Positions 19,248 to 28,275 of a DNA stretch of 64,000 nt are shown here, piece after piece. This stretch comes from Nitrososphaerota archaeon. GTDB taxonomy: Archaea; Thermoproteota; Nitrososphaeria; Nitrososphaerales; CADDZS01. The stretch lies in contig JABDCJ010000006.1 in the NCBI GenBank assembly GCA_013288145.1, positions 1 to 64,000 of the forward strand, read 5' to 3'. Positions within the stretch are counted from its first letter, which is position 1. Every line of letters starts with the position of its first letter. The notes under the pieces are model-generated. The model was not told the DNA's origin. It worked only from the letters and a program-made list of their open reading frames with translations, and did no database searches. Made by a program: the position numbers and the translations under genes.

Positions 19248-20559
19248 TACTCGTTTCTCCTCCGTTCACCGCGTTAAATTCGCCGACGATTCGATTTTTC
19301 TCGGTGAGATAGTGTTTTGCAACTCTCTGAATTTCCGCCGGAGTAATCTGAAGAGATTTTTCTACTAAAGAGTCTCCGAGATTTCTACTCTGAATTCTCT
19401 CCATGTAACCTATCGACAGGGCTTGCAGACCTATCCCGTCGTTTTCGTATGCGTGCCACGCCCTGATCTGATTTGACGCTACTTTCATTTCATCGTCGTT
19501 AGGAGGTACGTCCCGCAAGCGATCTATCTCGGAAAAGAATGCTTCCTTTGCAACCTTTGTCTTGATATCCTGATTCAAAGTTAGATCAAAGTAGAGCAAA
19601 TTCGGGTCAATGTTCACAGGGAAGTATGTGTTGACCTCGCTTGCAATGTTTCCCTCCACGAGCCGTTTGTACAATCTGTTTGTCCTTGGCACAAATCTGT
19701 CCCCAAAAAAGCCTATCAAGCCGTGCCAGCCTCCAAGAACTGCCGAGAGCGTGATTAACGCTGGTGCGTCCTCGTGTGTAATCTCCGGGACGTGATACGC
19801 GATGCTCAGATAGTTGAGAGTCCCGGGTTCGATCAATTTTGTGGATCGTTCGCCTTTCTGCGGAAGCTCCTTGAAGGGGATTTTGTTTGGAATTTTCACG
19901 CCAGCGGGGATTTTAGAAAACAGCCTTTTGATCTCAGCTGACGTCGAGCTAGCTTCGAAATTGCCGCAGACGACCAGAATCGCGTTGTTGGGATGGTAGA
20001 ACTTTCTGTAGTGACTATAGAGATCGTCTCTCGTCATATTCTTGAGGTCATTTTTCCAACCGATGACAGGCCACATGTACGGGTGCTGGTGAAATGCTTC
20101 AGAAAAAATCTCTTCCCTGACCTGGTATTGTGGATAGTTCTCGCTTCCTTCGCGTTCCGAGATGATTACTTGTCTCTCGCTCTCGACTTCGGCCGGATCG
20201 AAGGCGGAGTTCGCCATCCTCTCGGACTCGATGAACAAGCCGAGGTCCAGTCTCTCTTTTGGAAGAGTTTCGTAGTAAGCTGTAACGTCATGGTCGGTAA
20301 AGGCGTTGTTTCGGCCCCCTTCATTGCTGACGAGAGTGTGAACCTCGCCCTTGCCTAATTTTCCTCCTCCCTTGAAGAGCATGTGCTCGCACCAGTGCGA
20401 GGAGCCCGTGGTTCCCATCTTCTCATTCCTCGATCCCACTTTGTAAAAGATCCAGGTCGAGACAACGCTCGAAGTCGCTACGGGTTTGAGGATAACCTGA
20501 AGTCCATTTTCAAGAGTAAATTCCTGAATTCCGTCCAGTAAGTGGAAAGAAGCTTGCAA
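19240..20559 (-). CDS. Zinc metallopeptidase, M16 family (active subunit)
   Basis: 439 residues. The inverted zinc motif is intact in TGSSHWCEHMLFKG (HxxEH, about residues 57-61) with the downstream glutamate in EVESERQVIISE (about 130-140). N-terminal beta strands (LLDGIQEFTLENGLQVIL) are typical. Substrates of M16B enzymes are small peptides, signal-peptide remains or peptide toxins; the substrate is unknown here. TTG 20557-20559 start; coupled to the downstream inactive homologue. No signal peptide, so cytosolic. Confidence 0.93.
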   Translation of the reverse strand: MQASFHLLDGIQEFTLENGLQVILKPVATSSVVSTWIFYKVGSRNEKMGTTGSSHWCEHMLFKGGGKLGKGEVHTLVSNEGGRNNAFTDHDVTAYYETLPKERLDLGLFIESERMANSAFDPAEVESERQVIISEREGSENYPQYQVREEIFSEAFHQHPYMWPVIGWKNDLKNMTRDDLYSHYRKFYHPNNAILVVCGNFEASSTSAEIKRLFSKIPAGVKIPNKIPFKELPQKGERSTKLIEPGTLNYLSIAYHVPEITHEDAPALITLSAVLGGWHGLIGFFGDRFVPRTNRLYKRLVEGNIASEVNTYFPVNIDPNLLYFDLTLNQDIKTKVAKEAFFSEIDRLRDVPPNDDEMKVASNQIRAWHAYENDGIGLQALSIGYMERIQSRNLGDSLVEKSLQITPAEIQRVAKHYLTEKNRIVGEFNAVNGGETSIV

Positions 20560-20714
20560 AATTTCGTTGTCACTACTTCAAGAAGAGAAATGCAAGAACT
20601 GTCCGTATAATAGTTTCAGGATTTGTTATTGAAAATCGTGATTGCGATTAGATCGATGGGGCACAATGCTAAAAAACAGGAATTGAACCGAGTGAGCTCT
20701 GTCACACTAATAGT

Positions 20715-21266
20715 ATGCCGACCCTTATTCCGAAAAAGATCTTCCTCACCAAAGGGGTGGGCAGGCACAAGGAGAGGCTTGCCAGTTTTGAGCTTGCGCT
20801 GCGTGATGCCGGAATTGAAGCATTCAACCTCGTAACTGTTTCAAGTATTTTCCCGCCAAGATGCAAGGTTGTCACAAAAAAGGAGGGGTTGACTGAACTT
20901 TCTCCGGGCCAGATTTTGTTTCTGGTGCTCAGCAGAATTGCTACAAACGAGCCAAACCGATTGATCGCCGCGTCTGTCGGACTAGCTATTCCGCAGGATC
21001 GAAATACGTACGGGTATCTCTCTGAGCACGAAGATTACGGCGAAACCGAAGAGAAAGCCGGTGATTACGCTGAGGATCTGGCGGCGTCTATGCTCGCCTC
21101 GACTCTGGGGATCCCATTCAACCCGGACCAAAGCTACGACGACAAGAAGGAGAGCTGGAAGATTTCCGGAAAAATCGTAAAGACAACCCACATTACGCAA
21201 TCGGCCGAGGGTGACAAGAATGGACTATGGACGACCGTGATTGCTGCTGCCGTCTTGTTGACATAA
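20715..21266 (+). CDS. pdaD: Pyruvoyl-dependent arginine decarboxylase
   Basis: Converts arginine to agmatine in archaeal polyamine synthesis. The proenzyme self-cleaves between Ser43 and Ser44 in the sequence TVSSIFPP; Ser44 becomes the pyruvoyl group. Length 183 residues is about family size. Other family landmarks are the N-terminal [20 protein letters not shown] and the glutamate-rich [25 protein letters not shown] with the conserved Glu of the active site. ATG start. It is between the M16 pair (divergent) and a membrane-protein gene, without obvious pathway partners. Confidence 0.95.
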   Translation: MPTLIPKKIFLTKGVGRHKERLASFELALRDAGIEAFNLVTVSSIFPPRCKVVTKKEGLTELSPGQILFLVLSRIATNEPNRLIAASVGLAIPQDRNTYGYLSEHEDYGETEEKAGDYAEDLAASMLASTLGIPFNPDQSYDDKKESWKISGKIVKTTHITQSAEGDKNGLWTTVIAAAVLLT

Positions 21267-21305
21267 ACTTCCTCTTACGTGGTTCGTAAGTTCCTGTCCG
21301 TCTCG

Positions 21306-22064
21306 TCAGGCTCTTTTTGCGACGCCCTCTTGGTTCACTCGCTTCTCCACTTTTACTTCGCCACTGGAAAACATCGCGATTATTGTTGTGAAGCTTAGTA
21401 CCTTGGAAATAGCGTTCAGAGTAAATGAGATCGGGTTAGATGGATAGGAGAAGCCTTCAAGGGCCCAGACGGCGAAAACCAGAAACATTGCTGCCAGCGA
21501 GTAAAGCGAGTACTTTGTTATCGCTGTCCTCTTTGAAAACAGGAGCAACGCAAGCGTCGTAAATATCACCGTGAAAAGTGGGCCGAAGAAAATTATGATG
21601 CCCAGCGCCCCAATTTTCAACAGAGGAATAACGATCAAATCGAAGGGGAATTCAAAGACCATCGGCCCTGCCACGGCGCCGATGAACCCATTGCCGAGAG
21701 CAGAAAGAGTTCCTCCCTTGCGTGTAGCATATGCGAGATAAGCGAAGGTACACACTGCAGATGCGAGAGTTATCGGTAGTATTGGCCCCGTCGATGGAGC
21801 GTTGTGAGTTTTCTCAGAAATAACGCGAATGACTGCGAGAAAGAAAAGGATGGGAATTATCCAAATAATTACAATGATTACTTTTGCGATTCTGCCTGGA
21901 TGGGGAAGTTGAATCGACTTTTTCATTCTTCGTGCTGCTAGCATGAGTCCGATTGCAACGAGGCTCAATAGGAGCGCGAGGAGAACTGTTCGTGGTTCAG
22001 TATACGGTGTCCAAGCGCCCCCAATTGTTGCGAGGCGAGCCGTCGATGGAATTGCCAGTGTCAT
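21306..22064 (-). CDS. Multi-pass membrane protein
   Basis: 252 residues with seven hydrophobic segments (roughly 27-45, 61-82, 98-114, 122-140, 145-183, 189-205 and 218-235) and a basic C-terminal tail (EKRVNQEGVAKRA). No family recognised. ATG 22062-22064. The sequence in front of it holds a TATA-like ATTTTT stretch and an inverted repeat (22097-22122), so expression may be regulated. Convergent with pdaD. Confidence 0.75.
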   Translation of the reverse strand: MTLAIPSTARLATIGGAWTPYTEPRTVLLALLLSLVAIGLMLAARRMKKSIQLPHPGRIAKVIIVIIWIIPILFFLAVIRVISEKTHNAPSTGPILPITLASAVCTFAYLAYATRKGGTLSALGNGFIGAVAGPMVFEFPFDLIVIPLLKIGALGIIIFFGPLFTVIFTTLALLLFSKRTAITKYSLYSLAAMFLVFAVWALEGFSYPSNPISFTLNAISKVLSFTTIIAMFSSGEVKVEKRVNQEGVAKRA

Positions 22065-22096
22065 ACCGCGACGAAGTGATTACACGAAGGAAAAAT

Positions 22097-22122
22097 AAGT
22101 ATGGTGGTCATACTTCCATACT
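22097..22122. promoter_or_regulatory. Overlapping inverted repeats upstream of the membrane-protein gene
   Basis: Two nested palindromes share arms: AAGTATG (22097-22103) pairs with CATACTT (22109-22115) across a five-base spacer, and AGTATGG pairs with CCATACT (22116-22122). It sits about 33-58 nt before the ATG at 22064, just upstream of a likely TATA element (ATTTTT, 22091-22096). This is the arrangement of an operator for a homodimeric regulator or of a positive site in front of TBP/TFB. Confidence 0.4.
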
Positions 22123-22149
22123 AGTTTGAAATATGGATGTTGGAAATCT

Positions 22150-22260
22150 TTACCTTTCCATGCCGTGAGAGATTGAAAGGTGATGCTCGAAGCTTCTGAT
22201 CTCGTGAACGTTGAACGCCTCAATTCGGTTTTTTGCAACAAGACACATTGGGCACGGCAT
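22150..22260 (-). CDS. C2H2-like zinc-finger micro-protein (36 residues)
   Basis: The frame reads MPCPMCLVAKN, then a 17-residue spacer and FEHHLSISHGMER. The CPMC pair and the H-x4-H pair give a single C2H2-like finger. Archaeal genomes encode many such micro-proteins. The frame is open upstream for longer forms beginning at about 22400 on the same strand, so the true start is uncertain; the earliest Met inside the finger is used here. The evidence is the coincidence of four correctly spaced metal ligands. Confidence 0.4.
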   Translation of the reverse strand: MPCPMCLVAKNRIEAFNVHEIRSFEHHLSISHGMER

Positions 22261-22391
22261 AGCTATGTTCTCGACGTGGGTGTTGGAGAATACCAAATCT
22301 GATCTTCCGGTACAGATCTCGGCTCCTGTCCTAAATAAATCATGTATGAAAGATGTCGCTATATTTCGAAACGAGAATACTTTACCGTTGA

Positions 22392-23369
22392 TTACATTTC
22401 GTTTTCCACATAGATTTTCTTGACTTCTGCAGCTACTCTTTCGATCGCTTCGCGGCCATTCGGGAAAAAACTTGGGAGCTGCATAAAGCCATGAACCATT
22501 CCAGGATAGTCCAAAAGAAGCGTCTTTACGCCTGACTGCTCTAATTTCTTGGCGAACTCTAGATCCTGCTCGCGAAGGGGATCGCATTCTGCCGTGACAA
22601 CTATTGCTCTCGGCAGACCTCGAAGATCACCGTAAGCGGGCGAGACGAGTGGATTTTTCATCTCCGAATCGCTTTTCACGTAATACCTACCGAACCACTC
22701 CATCGCCTCTTTCGAAGGGCCGAACTTGTCTTTCGAGTACTTTGTCATGTCGCTCGTAAGATCTGTAACTGGATAGATCAGCAGCTGTGCCGCAATCAGG
22801 GGGCCGTTCTTTTCTTTAGCCATTAGTGCAACGGCAGCAGCAAGGTTTCCGCCGGCACTGTCACCTGCGACGACAATTGTATCTTGATCTCCTTCCAGAT
22901 ATTTCGCATTCTCAAACGCCCACTTTGTTGCGGCGTAGCAATCGTTGAGCGGGGTGGGGAATTTGTGTTCCGGAGCGAGCCGATAATCCACTGAAATTAT
23001 GATAGATTCCGAGCGGTTTGCAAGCATCGCACATATCTCGTTGTACAGCTCCAGGTTTCCGCAGACCCAGCCACCGCCATGAAAGAAAACAATCATCGGG
23101 TAGAGCTCCTTGTCGGCCTGTTCTCCCGTAATTTTTGGCCAGTAAACACGAACGGGAATATCCGACAGTCCTTCACGAATTCTGTGATTTTCTATCTTCT
23201 CGACCGGCTCGGGTTTCCCAAGAAAAAGTTCTGTCATTCGAGCGTCTTCTTTCCTGCCTTCTGCCGGTTCAAGCTCGGAAATGTCGCGGACACCCGCAGA
23301 AGTTTGCCTGTCCAGCCATTCTAGCGCTTTGGGATCTGGAGCCAATTCAGAGCTGATGCCGAAGGCCAA
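22392..23369 (-). CDS. HSL-type alpha/beta hydrolase (esterase/lipase)
   Basis: 325 residues from TTG 23367-23369. The oxyanion motif HGGGW, the nucleophile elbow GDSAGG, the catalytic Asp in ECDPLREQ and the His in GMVHGF define the hormone-sensitive lipase family. Substrates are short acyl esters, lactones or acetylated sugars. It follows the mutarotase-like gene by 10 nt on the same strand, so an operon with sugar processing is likely; deacetylation of sugars or lactone opening would fit the context (inference). An in-frame extension to 23444 would overlap the previous gene by 65 nt and is not favoured. Confidence 0.9.
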   Translation of the reverse strand: MAFGISSELAPDPKALEWLDRQTSAGVRDISELEPAEGRKEDARMTELFLGKPEPVEKIENHRIREGLSDIPVRVYWPKITGEQADKELYPMIVFFHGGGWVCGNLELYNEICAMLANRSESIIISVDYRLAPEHKFPTPLNDCYAATKWAFENAKYLEGDQDTIVVAGDSAGGNLAAAVALMAKEKNGPLIAAQLLIYPVTDLTSDMTKYSKDKFGPSKEAMEWFGRYYVKSDSEMKNPLVSPAYGDLRGLPRAIVVTAECDPLREQDLEFAKKLEQSGVKTLLLDYPGMVHGFMQLPSFFPNGREAIERVAAEVKKIYVENEM

Positions 23370-23379
23370 TCTATTATTT

Positions 23380-24393
23380 TTATTGGGAGCGGTTGCTTCG
23401 AAAAAGATCCATTTCAATCTCGCCGTGCAGTTTTTCGCCGGCACCGAGAGTCACTGCCGTTCCATCCTTGATCTGATTTTGGAGCCCGTTGGTGTTTGTC
23501 GTTGTGGTCGGTTCTAGAGCCAGCGTTCTTGCTCGTCCAAACCAGGGGTAATCGAGGATGCCCCAGTTCAACCAGTACCAAAGATATGGAAATGCCGAGC
23601 TCCACTTGAGCTCAACCCCTAGATCCATGGTGGGATTGTACAGTCTGTATGAAGGGGATCTTAATTCAACGATCGGAAAATCTTCTTGCGCCCTCAAGTT
23701 GTGATCCGGGATTTTTGTCATATCGACCGGATTACCGTCCGCGCCGGGCGCCATCGGCCACGAGAATTCTGTATTGCGCTTTATTCTTTCATGACTCACG
23801 TCGTAGTCGTGTGAGACCGCCCTAACTGCCGGAATGTCTATCTGGAGTTCCTGCGAGACAAATGGCTCTCCATATGCTATGTGCTGGGCCCACGAGAATT
23901 CCAGCTGTTGTTCTCCGAGATTTTGAATATCTTCGGAAACAGTGAATTTCGAACCGCCTAGAATTAGAGTCTTTTCGGCTCGAAGCGGGTACCTGAGGCA
24001 GTCAAGCGAAAGCGTTGCAGTTACTCGTCCGTTTTCACTTTCAATCTTCTTGCACGACCAAGGAAGGAGCGAGCTTTCTCCGTGAAGGCCGAATTTCGTC
24101 CCACGGTTAGCGGAGGCAAATCCATAGTTGGGGAAGACGTCATTCCATCCGCCCCCGTAGTTATCCGTAAATTCATCTTCTAGGCGCGATATTCTTTCGA
24201 TGTGCACGGCGGGATCCTTGTACCCGTTCGGAGAATGCCACATGACATCAACATCTAGAGATTTGTAAATTATCTCGAAGATATCTGATCCTTTATCGAG
24301 CAAGATGGAAATTCTCAAGAGATCAGACTCGAGGATCAGGACCTTCATCCCCTTGTATGTCCAGTCAAGGGATCCGGTTGCTGCTAGAACCAT
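23380..24393 (-). CDS. Aldose-1-epimerase-like protein (DUF4432/galactose mutarotase fold)
   Basis: 337 residues rich in beta strands and Trp/Tyr. A middle segment GGGWNDVFPNYGFAS and a His in GTKFGLHGESSLLPW resemble the catalytic surroundings of mutarotase-like proteins (DUF4432). The C-terminal part with WLNWGILDYPWFGRARTLALEP contains the conserved glutamate. The product probably binds or interconverts sugar anomers and acts upstream in sugar use. ATG start. Together with the esterase it forms a two-gene unit at the edge of the sugar-acid island. Confidence 0.75.
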   Translation of the reverse strand: MVLAATGSLDWTYKGMKVLILESDLLRISILLDKGSDIFEIIYKSLDVDVMWHSPNGYKDPAVHIERISRLEDEFTDNYGGGWNDVFPNYGFASANRGTKFGLHGESSLLPWSCKKIESENGRVTATLSLDCLRYPLRAEKTLILGGSKFTVSEDIQNLGEQQLEFSWAQHIAYGEPFVSQELQIDIPAVRAVSHDYDVSHERIKRNTEFSWPMAPGADGNPVDMTKIPDHNLRAQEDFPIVELRSPSYRLYNPTMDLGVELKWSSAFPYLWYWLNWGILDYPWFGRARTLALEPTTTTNTNGLQNQIKDGTAVTLGAGEKLHGEIEMDLFRSNRSQ

Positions 24394-24563
24394 TTCCGAT
24401 TTCCATAGTTAGAATGGAGTTAAACGCTTTCTGAAGGAGTGAGGCGACCTACATTTTCAGATCAATAAAGCTCGAATTGAAAAGATTTTGAACCAACAAA
24501 TCAAACGGATCTCAGGATCAGCCATTTGGCACGCTGCGATTTCTGACCATTTTCGAAGTGATA

Positions 24564-25325
24564 TCATTTCTTGCGCGCAATCCATGCCTCCTCAGATGGC
24601 CATCGCCTTGCCCAGTCGAGTGTCACAAAGGGATAGCGGGTTGTCGAGCCTTCGGCAGGTCTCAGTTCGATCAGGTCCTCGATTTCAAAATCGTATTTTC
24701 TTAAGAGGCGGATCCAGTCACCGTAGCCGAGGTGAAATTCAACCGAGTTATCGTCTTCAGACCACTCGAAACGGTGCATTCCAAAATAGTCTCTAACAAT
24801 TCGCGTGGTAGCGACTTCTCCATCCGTTTCAGGAACGCACAGTGTTAGTATCGTTGCATTGCCGAGGAAGACGAGTCTTCCGCCAGGACGGAGTAGCCGG
24901 GATGCTTCGGGAATCCAGTGGAAAGGATCGCACCAGATAGCAGCGCCGTACTCGCTGATGACGAGGTCAAATGAGGCGTCTCTGAATGGAACTTGTTCTG
25001 CATTGCCGTAAATTAGTGGAAAATTGAGTCCGTGATTTTTCTGCAGTGATCTCGCGGTCTTTAGTTGCTCCTCAGAAATGTCAATTCCCACGACTTTGGC
25101 TCCGCGCCTTGATAGCCAGGCCGATACGTAGGCGGTTCCGCATCCAAGCTCGATTACATCTTTACCGCTAACGTCCGGGAGCAGATGGACGTCCGCTTCC
25201 GGAATGTTCCATATTCCCCAATGAGGCTCGTCCTCATCCCATGCTCGTCGCCCGGCTTCGACGTAATCCTTTGAGAACTGATTCCAAGCCGTTCGATTAC
25301 GAGTAACATGATCGTATGAATGCAT
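24564..25325 (-). CDS. Class I SAM-dependent methyltransferase
   Basis: 253 residues. Motif I is VIELGCGTAYVSAWLSRRGAKV (about 58-79), the acidic motif II is VVGIDIS, motif post-II LIYGNAEQVPF, and motif III RLLRPGGRLVFLGN. The N-terminal part (MHSYDHVTRNRTAWNQFSKDYV) marks the UbiE/COQ5-type small-molecule methyltransferases, and DEDEPHWGIWNIPE is a phrase common in such proteins. The acceptor is unknown. ATG start at 25323-25325. It is divergent from the RidA gene. Confidence 0.92.
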   Translation of the reverse strand: MHSYDHVTRNRTAWNQFSKDYVEAGRRAWDEDEPHWGIWNIPEADVHLLPDVSGKDVIELGCGTAYVSAWLSRRGAKVVGIDISEEQLKTARSLQKNHGLNFPLIYGNAEQVPFRDASFDLVISEYGAAIWCDPFHWIPEASRLLRPGGRLVFLGNATILTLCVPETDGEVATTRIVRDYFGMHRFEWSEDDNSVEFHLGYGDWIRLLRKYDFEIEDLIELRPAEGSTTRYPFVTLDWARRWPSEEAWIARKK

Positions 25326-25454
25326 TCCCTCCGAACTTTTTCTCAGTGCTAGAAATTGCTTCCTAACCTAAGAGAACCAATTATGGCTGTTATCCAACCA
25401 GAGAAAGTTCTCCTTAAATAAACCGGACATATCTGAAATCATTAGGAATTCAAA

Positions 25455-25832
25455 ATGCCAAAACAGATTATCAGATCGGATAATGCCCCTCGACCAGCTG
25501 GTCCTTATTCACAGGGAATCCTTGCAGAAAAATTTCTTTTCGTCGCCGGACAGACCGGAAGCGATCCAAAAACTGGCAAGTTGCCCGATGGCGTCCCAGC
25601 CCAGACTAAGCAGACACTGGAAAACGTAAAGGCAATTGTCGAAGCTGCCGGTGCAACGTTTGATGACGTTGTGCGTGTGGGCGTTTATCTCACGGACATT
25701 TCGCAATTCGGGGCGATGAACGAGGTTTACAAGACCTACTTCACACAGAATCAGCCTGCTCGAACTACTATCCAAGCTGCACTGGTCGGCCAGAACCTGG
25801 TCGAAATCGATTGCATCGTTCTAAAGCCGTAA
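25455..25832 (+). CDS. ridA: RidA family enamine/imine deaminase
   Basis: 125 residues. RidA proteins hydrolyse reactive 2-aminoacrylate and related imines released by PLP enzymes. Landmarks: SDNAPRPAGPYSQGILAEKFLFVAGQTG, ENVKAIVEAAGATFDDVVRV, the arginine in QPARTTIQAA, and VEIDCIVLKP. The catalytic Arg (PARTT) and Glu (VEIDC) are present. ATG start; a TATA-like ACATATC centred near 25429 is 26 nt upstream. A second family member is at 35231-35563. Confidence 0.93.
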   Translation: MPKQIIRSDNAPRPAGPYSQGILAEKFLFVAGQTGSDPKTGKLPDGVPAQTKQTLENVKAIVEAAGATFDDVVRVGVYLTDISQFGAMNEVYKTYFTQNQPARTTIQAALVGQNLVEIDCIVLKP

Positions 25833-25840
25833 TCTCGCTT

Positions 25841-26884
25841 TCAGCCATCGGGGATAATCCATCGCCGGGCGCTTACTGACTCGTAAGCTGCATCGACGAG
25901 ACAATTTACAACGTAACCGTCCTGAAAAGTTTCGGATGGCATTTTGTCGTGGAGAATGCAATGTGAAAAATGTCTGAGCTCCTCGACGAAGCCGTATGCT
26001 TCGTGTTCACCCAGACTTGGGAAAAGCCAACCGCTTGTCGAATCAGCTTTTTCTACAACAGCGCCGCCTCGAAGACCCGTGGTAAATACTCTCAGACCAG
26101 TTTCGCGGGTCATATCGACAAATATCGTTCCTTCCGTTCCAAAGATCTCAAATCGAACATCCAGCCCTCCTTTGGCTGACCAGCTTGCCTCGCTTTGTCC
26201 AAGCTCGTTGCCATCGTATCGTACAAGAACAAGACAGTTATCTTCAACGTCGATCTTGTGCGAGAGGGTTGCAGTCCACGCGCAAACATCCCGCGGCCGC
26301 TTTTGAATTATTTGGCGGGCCAGTTCTATCGTATGGCACCCCATATCCAGGAGAACGCCGCCGCCAGCAAGGTCTTTTGTTTTGAACCACATACTGTGAG
26401 GTCCGGAATGAGCCTCTCTTGATCTAACTGACGTTACCTTGCCTATCGCACCTGCCTTTATCAGATCTTTCACGTATCGGGCTTTGGGCATGAATACCTG
26501 ATTTTCAGCATAGCAGTGAATCACTCCCGCTCGCTTTGCAGCATCAAGCATCTTCCCTGCTTCTTGAGCAGTACGCCCTAGTGGCTTCTCGCAGATAATT
26601 GCCTTGTGATTTTCAGCCGCCCTCGTAACCGCTTCCAGGTGAAGAAAGTTTGGTAGCCCAACGTCAATGGCATCCAGCGAAGAGTCCTTACAGATTGAAT
26701 CCAGTCCGCCCTCGCCAAAGTAATATTTTGGAATTCCCCAATTCCTTGCAAAATCTGACGTTTTGGACTCGGTCTTGCCGAACACTGCGGCGACTTCGAC
26801 TTCAGGTAATTCCCTTAACGCAGGTAGGTGATACGTCTCGTTGATAAAACCAGTCCCAAGTACTCCAAGCCTCAATCGCGTCAC
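25841..26884 (-). CDS. Gfo/Idh/MocA family oxidoreductase (paralogue 1)
   Basis: 347 residues; NAD(P)-dependent dehydrogenase of sugars or sugar acids. Rossmann motif GVLGTGFI (about 7-14), the EKP motif in ICEKPLGRT (about 97) carrying the catalytic lysine, and the C-terminal GFO domain with GGGVLLDMGCHTIELAR. GTG start at 26882-26884. A stop 9 nt from the RidA stop makes the two convergent. Its exact substrate is not evident. The paralogue at 35624-36829 shares the CEKPLGR phrase. Confidence 0.92.
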   Translation of the reverse strand: MTRLRLGVLGTGFINETYHLPALRELPEVEVAAVFGKTESKTSDFARNWGIPKYYFGEGGLDSICKDSSLDAIDVGLPNFLHLEAVTRAAENHKAIICEKPLGRTAQEAGKMLDAAKRAGVIHCYAENQVFMPKARYVKDLIKAGAIGKVTSVRSREAHSGPHSMWFKTKDLAGGGVLLDMGCHTIELARQIIQKRPRDVCAWTATLSHKIDVEDNCLVLVRYDGNELGQSEASWSAKGGLDVRFEIFGTEGTIFVDMTRETGLRVFTTGLRGGAVVEKADSTSGWLFPSLGEHEAYGFVEELRHFSHCILHDKMPSETFQDGYVVNCLVDAAYESVSARRWIIPDG

Positions 26885-27024
26885 GTAGATTCACTCGCCA
26901 GTGCAAGAAAAAAGGAGAGGAAAAAAGGTGATCTGTAGATTCCGAGCCAGATTACAGTCATTCCGCATCGATAAACATTTTTTCCCGTGAGTTGATTTTC
27001 CGAATTTAGAGAAGTGCGGTTAGT

Positions 27025-28245
27025 TTGAGCCAGCTTGAATCTTCAGTCGAGCAAAGTCTCGCAGAGTTAGGAGTCAGCCGAGTAATCAACGGGTACGGAC
27101 CCGCAACGGTTCTGGGAGGTTCGGTGCTCGATCCGAAAGTGACTCAGGCAATGGATCAGATCTCACATTATTTCGTGGACATGGACGAACTCCTGGATAA
27201 GGTAAACGCAAAGATTGCCAAAATGCTCGGCGTCGAGGCAGCTCATGTAAGTTCAGGAGCCGCCGCGGGACTCGCTCTTTGTGCTGCTGGATGCATGACC
27301 GGAATTGATCAATTCAAGATCGAGAAACTTCCAGACACAAGCGAGCTACAAAAGAACGAGATCATAATTCAAACCGGACATCGAAACACCTACGACAGGT
27401 GCCTTCGAGTTTCCGGAGCCAAACTTGTCTCGGTTGGAATTCCATATCTTACGTACCCGTGGCAGCTTCGAGGTGCAATAACTGAAAAGACCGCGGCAAT
27501 TTCCTACTTTACTCTCGGCACTGCAAGACCGGGCATGATAGAGCTCGAAGAGGTCAGAACAATTGCCGAGGACTCTTCTATCCCAGTAATAGTTGACGCA
27601 TGCAATGAAGTATTGCCCGATTTGAGCAATGTTTCAAAGTTCTTCAATCGCGGAGCGGATCTACTTGTGCTCAGCGGCGGAAAGACAATACAGGGTCCCA
27701 ACGATACCGGAATTATCTGCGGAAGAAAAGATCTCGTTGAAGCATGCAGGGCCAACAGCTACCCGCACATGAACGGAATCGGTCGAACGATGAAGGTGAG
27801 CAAGGAGCAGGTCGTCGGGATCCTTGCGGCTCTTGAAGTCTTTTCTAAAATTGATACGCAGGAAAGACAAAGCAAGTGGATGAAGAAACTGGACGTAATT
27901 CAACGCGAATTAAGTGACGTTTCGAACGTTCAGGTAAAGCGCGTACCCGAACGACCTTCAATTGGTGGAGTGCCCATTTTAGAAATTCAGCTAGACGAAA
28001 AATCAATCGGAGCCACTTCATCCGATGTAGTGAGGGCCTTGAAGGCATATGATCCTCCGATAGTACTCGACATCGATTACTGGAAGAATTTCAGGAAAGA
28101 GACTGTTTTTGTAAATCCGAGCTGCTTGCAAGAATCGGATGAGTTCATCATCGCGAGAGCCCTAAAATCGGTACTGACGGATGGGAGTTTGCTTCGAAAA
28201 CTTCTGGCGAAAAAAGAAAGGGTCAGCGCCATCGCGTATCCATAG
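27025..28245 (+). CDS. SelA-like PLP-dependent enzyme (sugar-acid ammonia-lyase/aminotransferase type)
   Basis: 406 residues of the selenocysteine-synthase/DgaE-like fold-type I family. The PLP lysine is in LVLSGGKTIQGPNDTG (about residue 221), with an Asp before it in IPVIVDACNEVLP (about 191). The N-terminal phrase VINGYGPATVLGGSVLD and HVSSGAAAGLALCAAG is typical. Homologues act as D-glucosaminate-6-phosphate ammonia-lyase or related sugar-acid eliminases rather than tRNA-Sec enzymes. A KDG-type kinase gene follows 30 nt later, supporting a role making 2-keto-3-deoxy acids. TTG start. No selenocysteine genes are seen nearby. Confidence 0.85.
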   Translation: MSQLESSVEQSLAELGVSRVINGYGPATVLGGSVLDPKVTQAMDQISHYFVDMDELLDKVNAKIAKMLGVEAAHVSSGAAAGLALCAAGCMTGIDQFKIEKLPDTSELQKNEIIIQTGHRNTYDRCLRVSGAKLVSVGIPYLTYPWQLRGAITEKTAAISYFTLGTARPGMIELEEVRTIAEDSSIPVIVDACNEVLPDLSNVSKFFNRGADLLVLSGGKTIQGPNDTGIICGRKDLVEACRANSYPHMNGIGRTMKVSKEQVVGILAALEVFSKIDTQERQSKWMKKLDVIQRELSDVSNVQVKRVPERPSIGGVPILEIQLDEKSIGATSSDVVRALKAYDPPIVLDIDYWKNFRKETVFVNPSCLQESDEFIIARALKSVLTDGSLLRKLLAKKERVSAIAYP

Positions 28246-28275
28246 ACAATTTTTTGCAAGAGTTATCTAAGAAAA

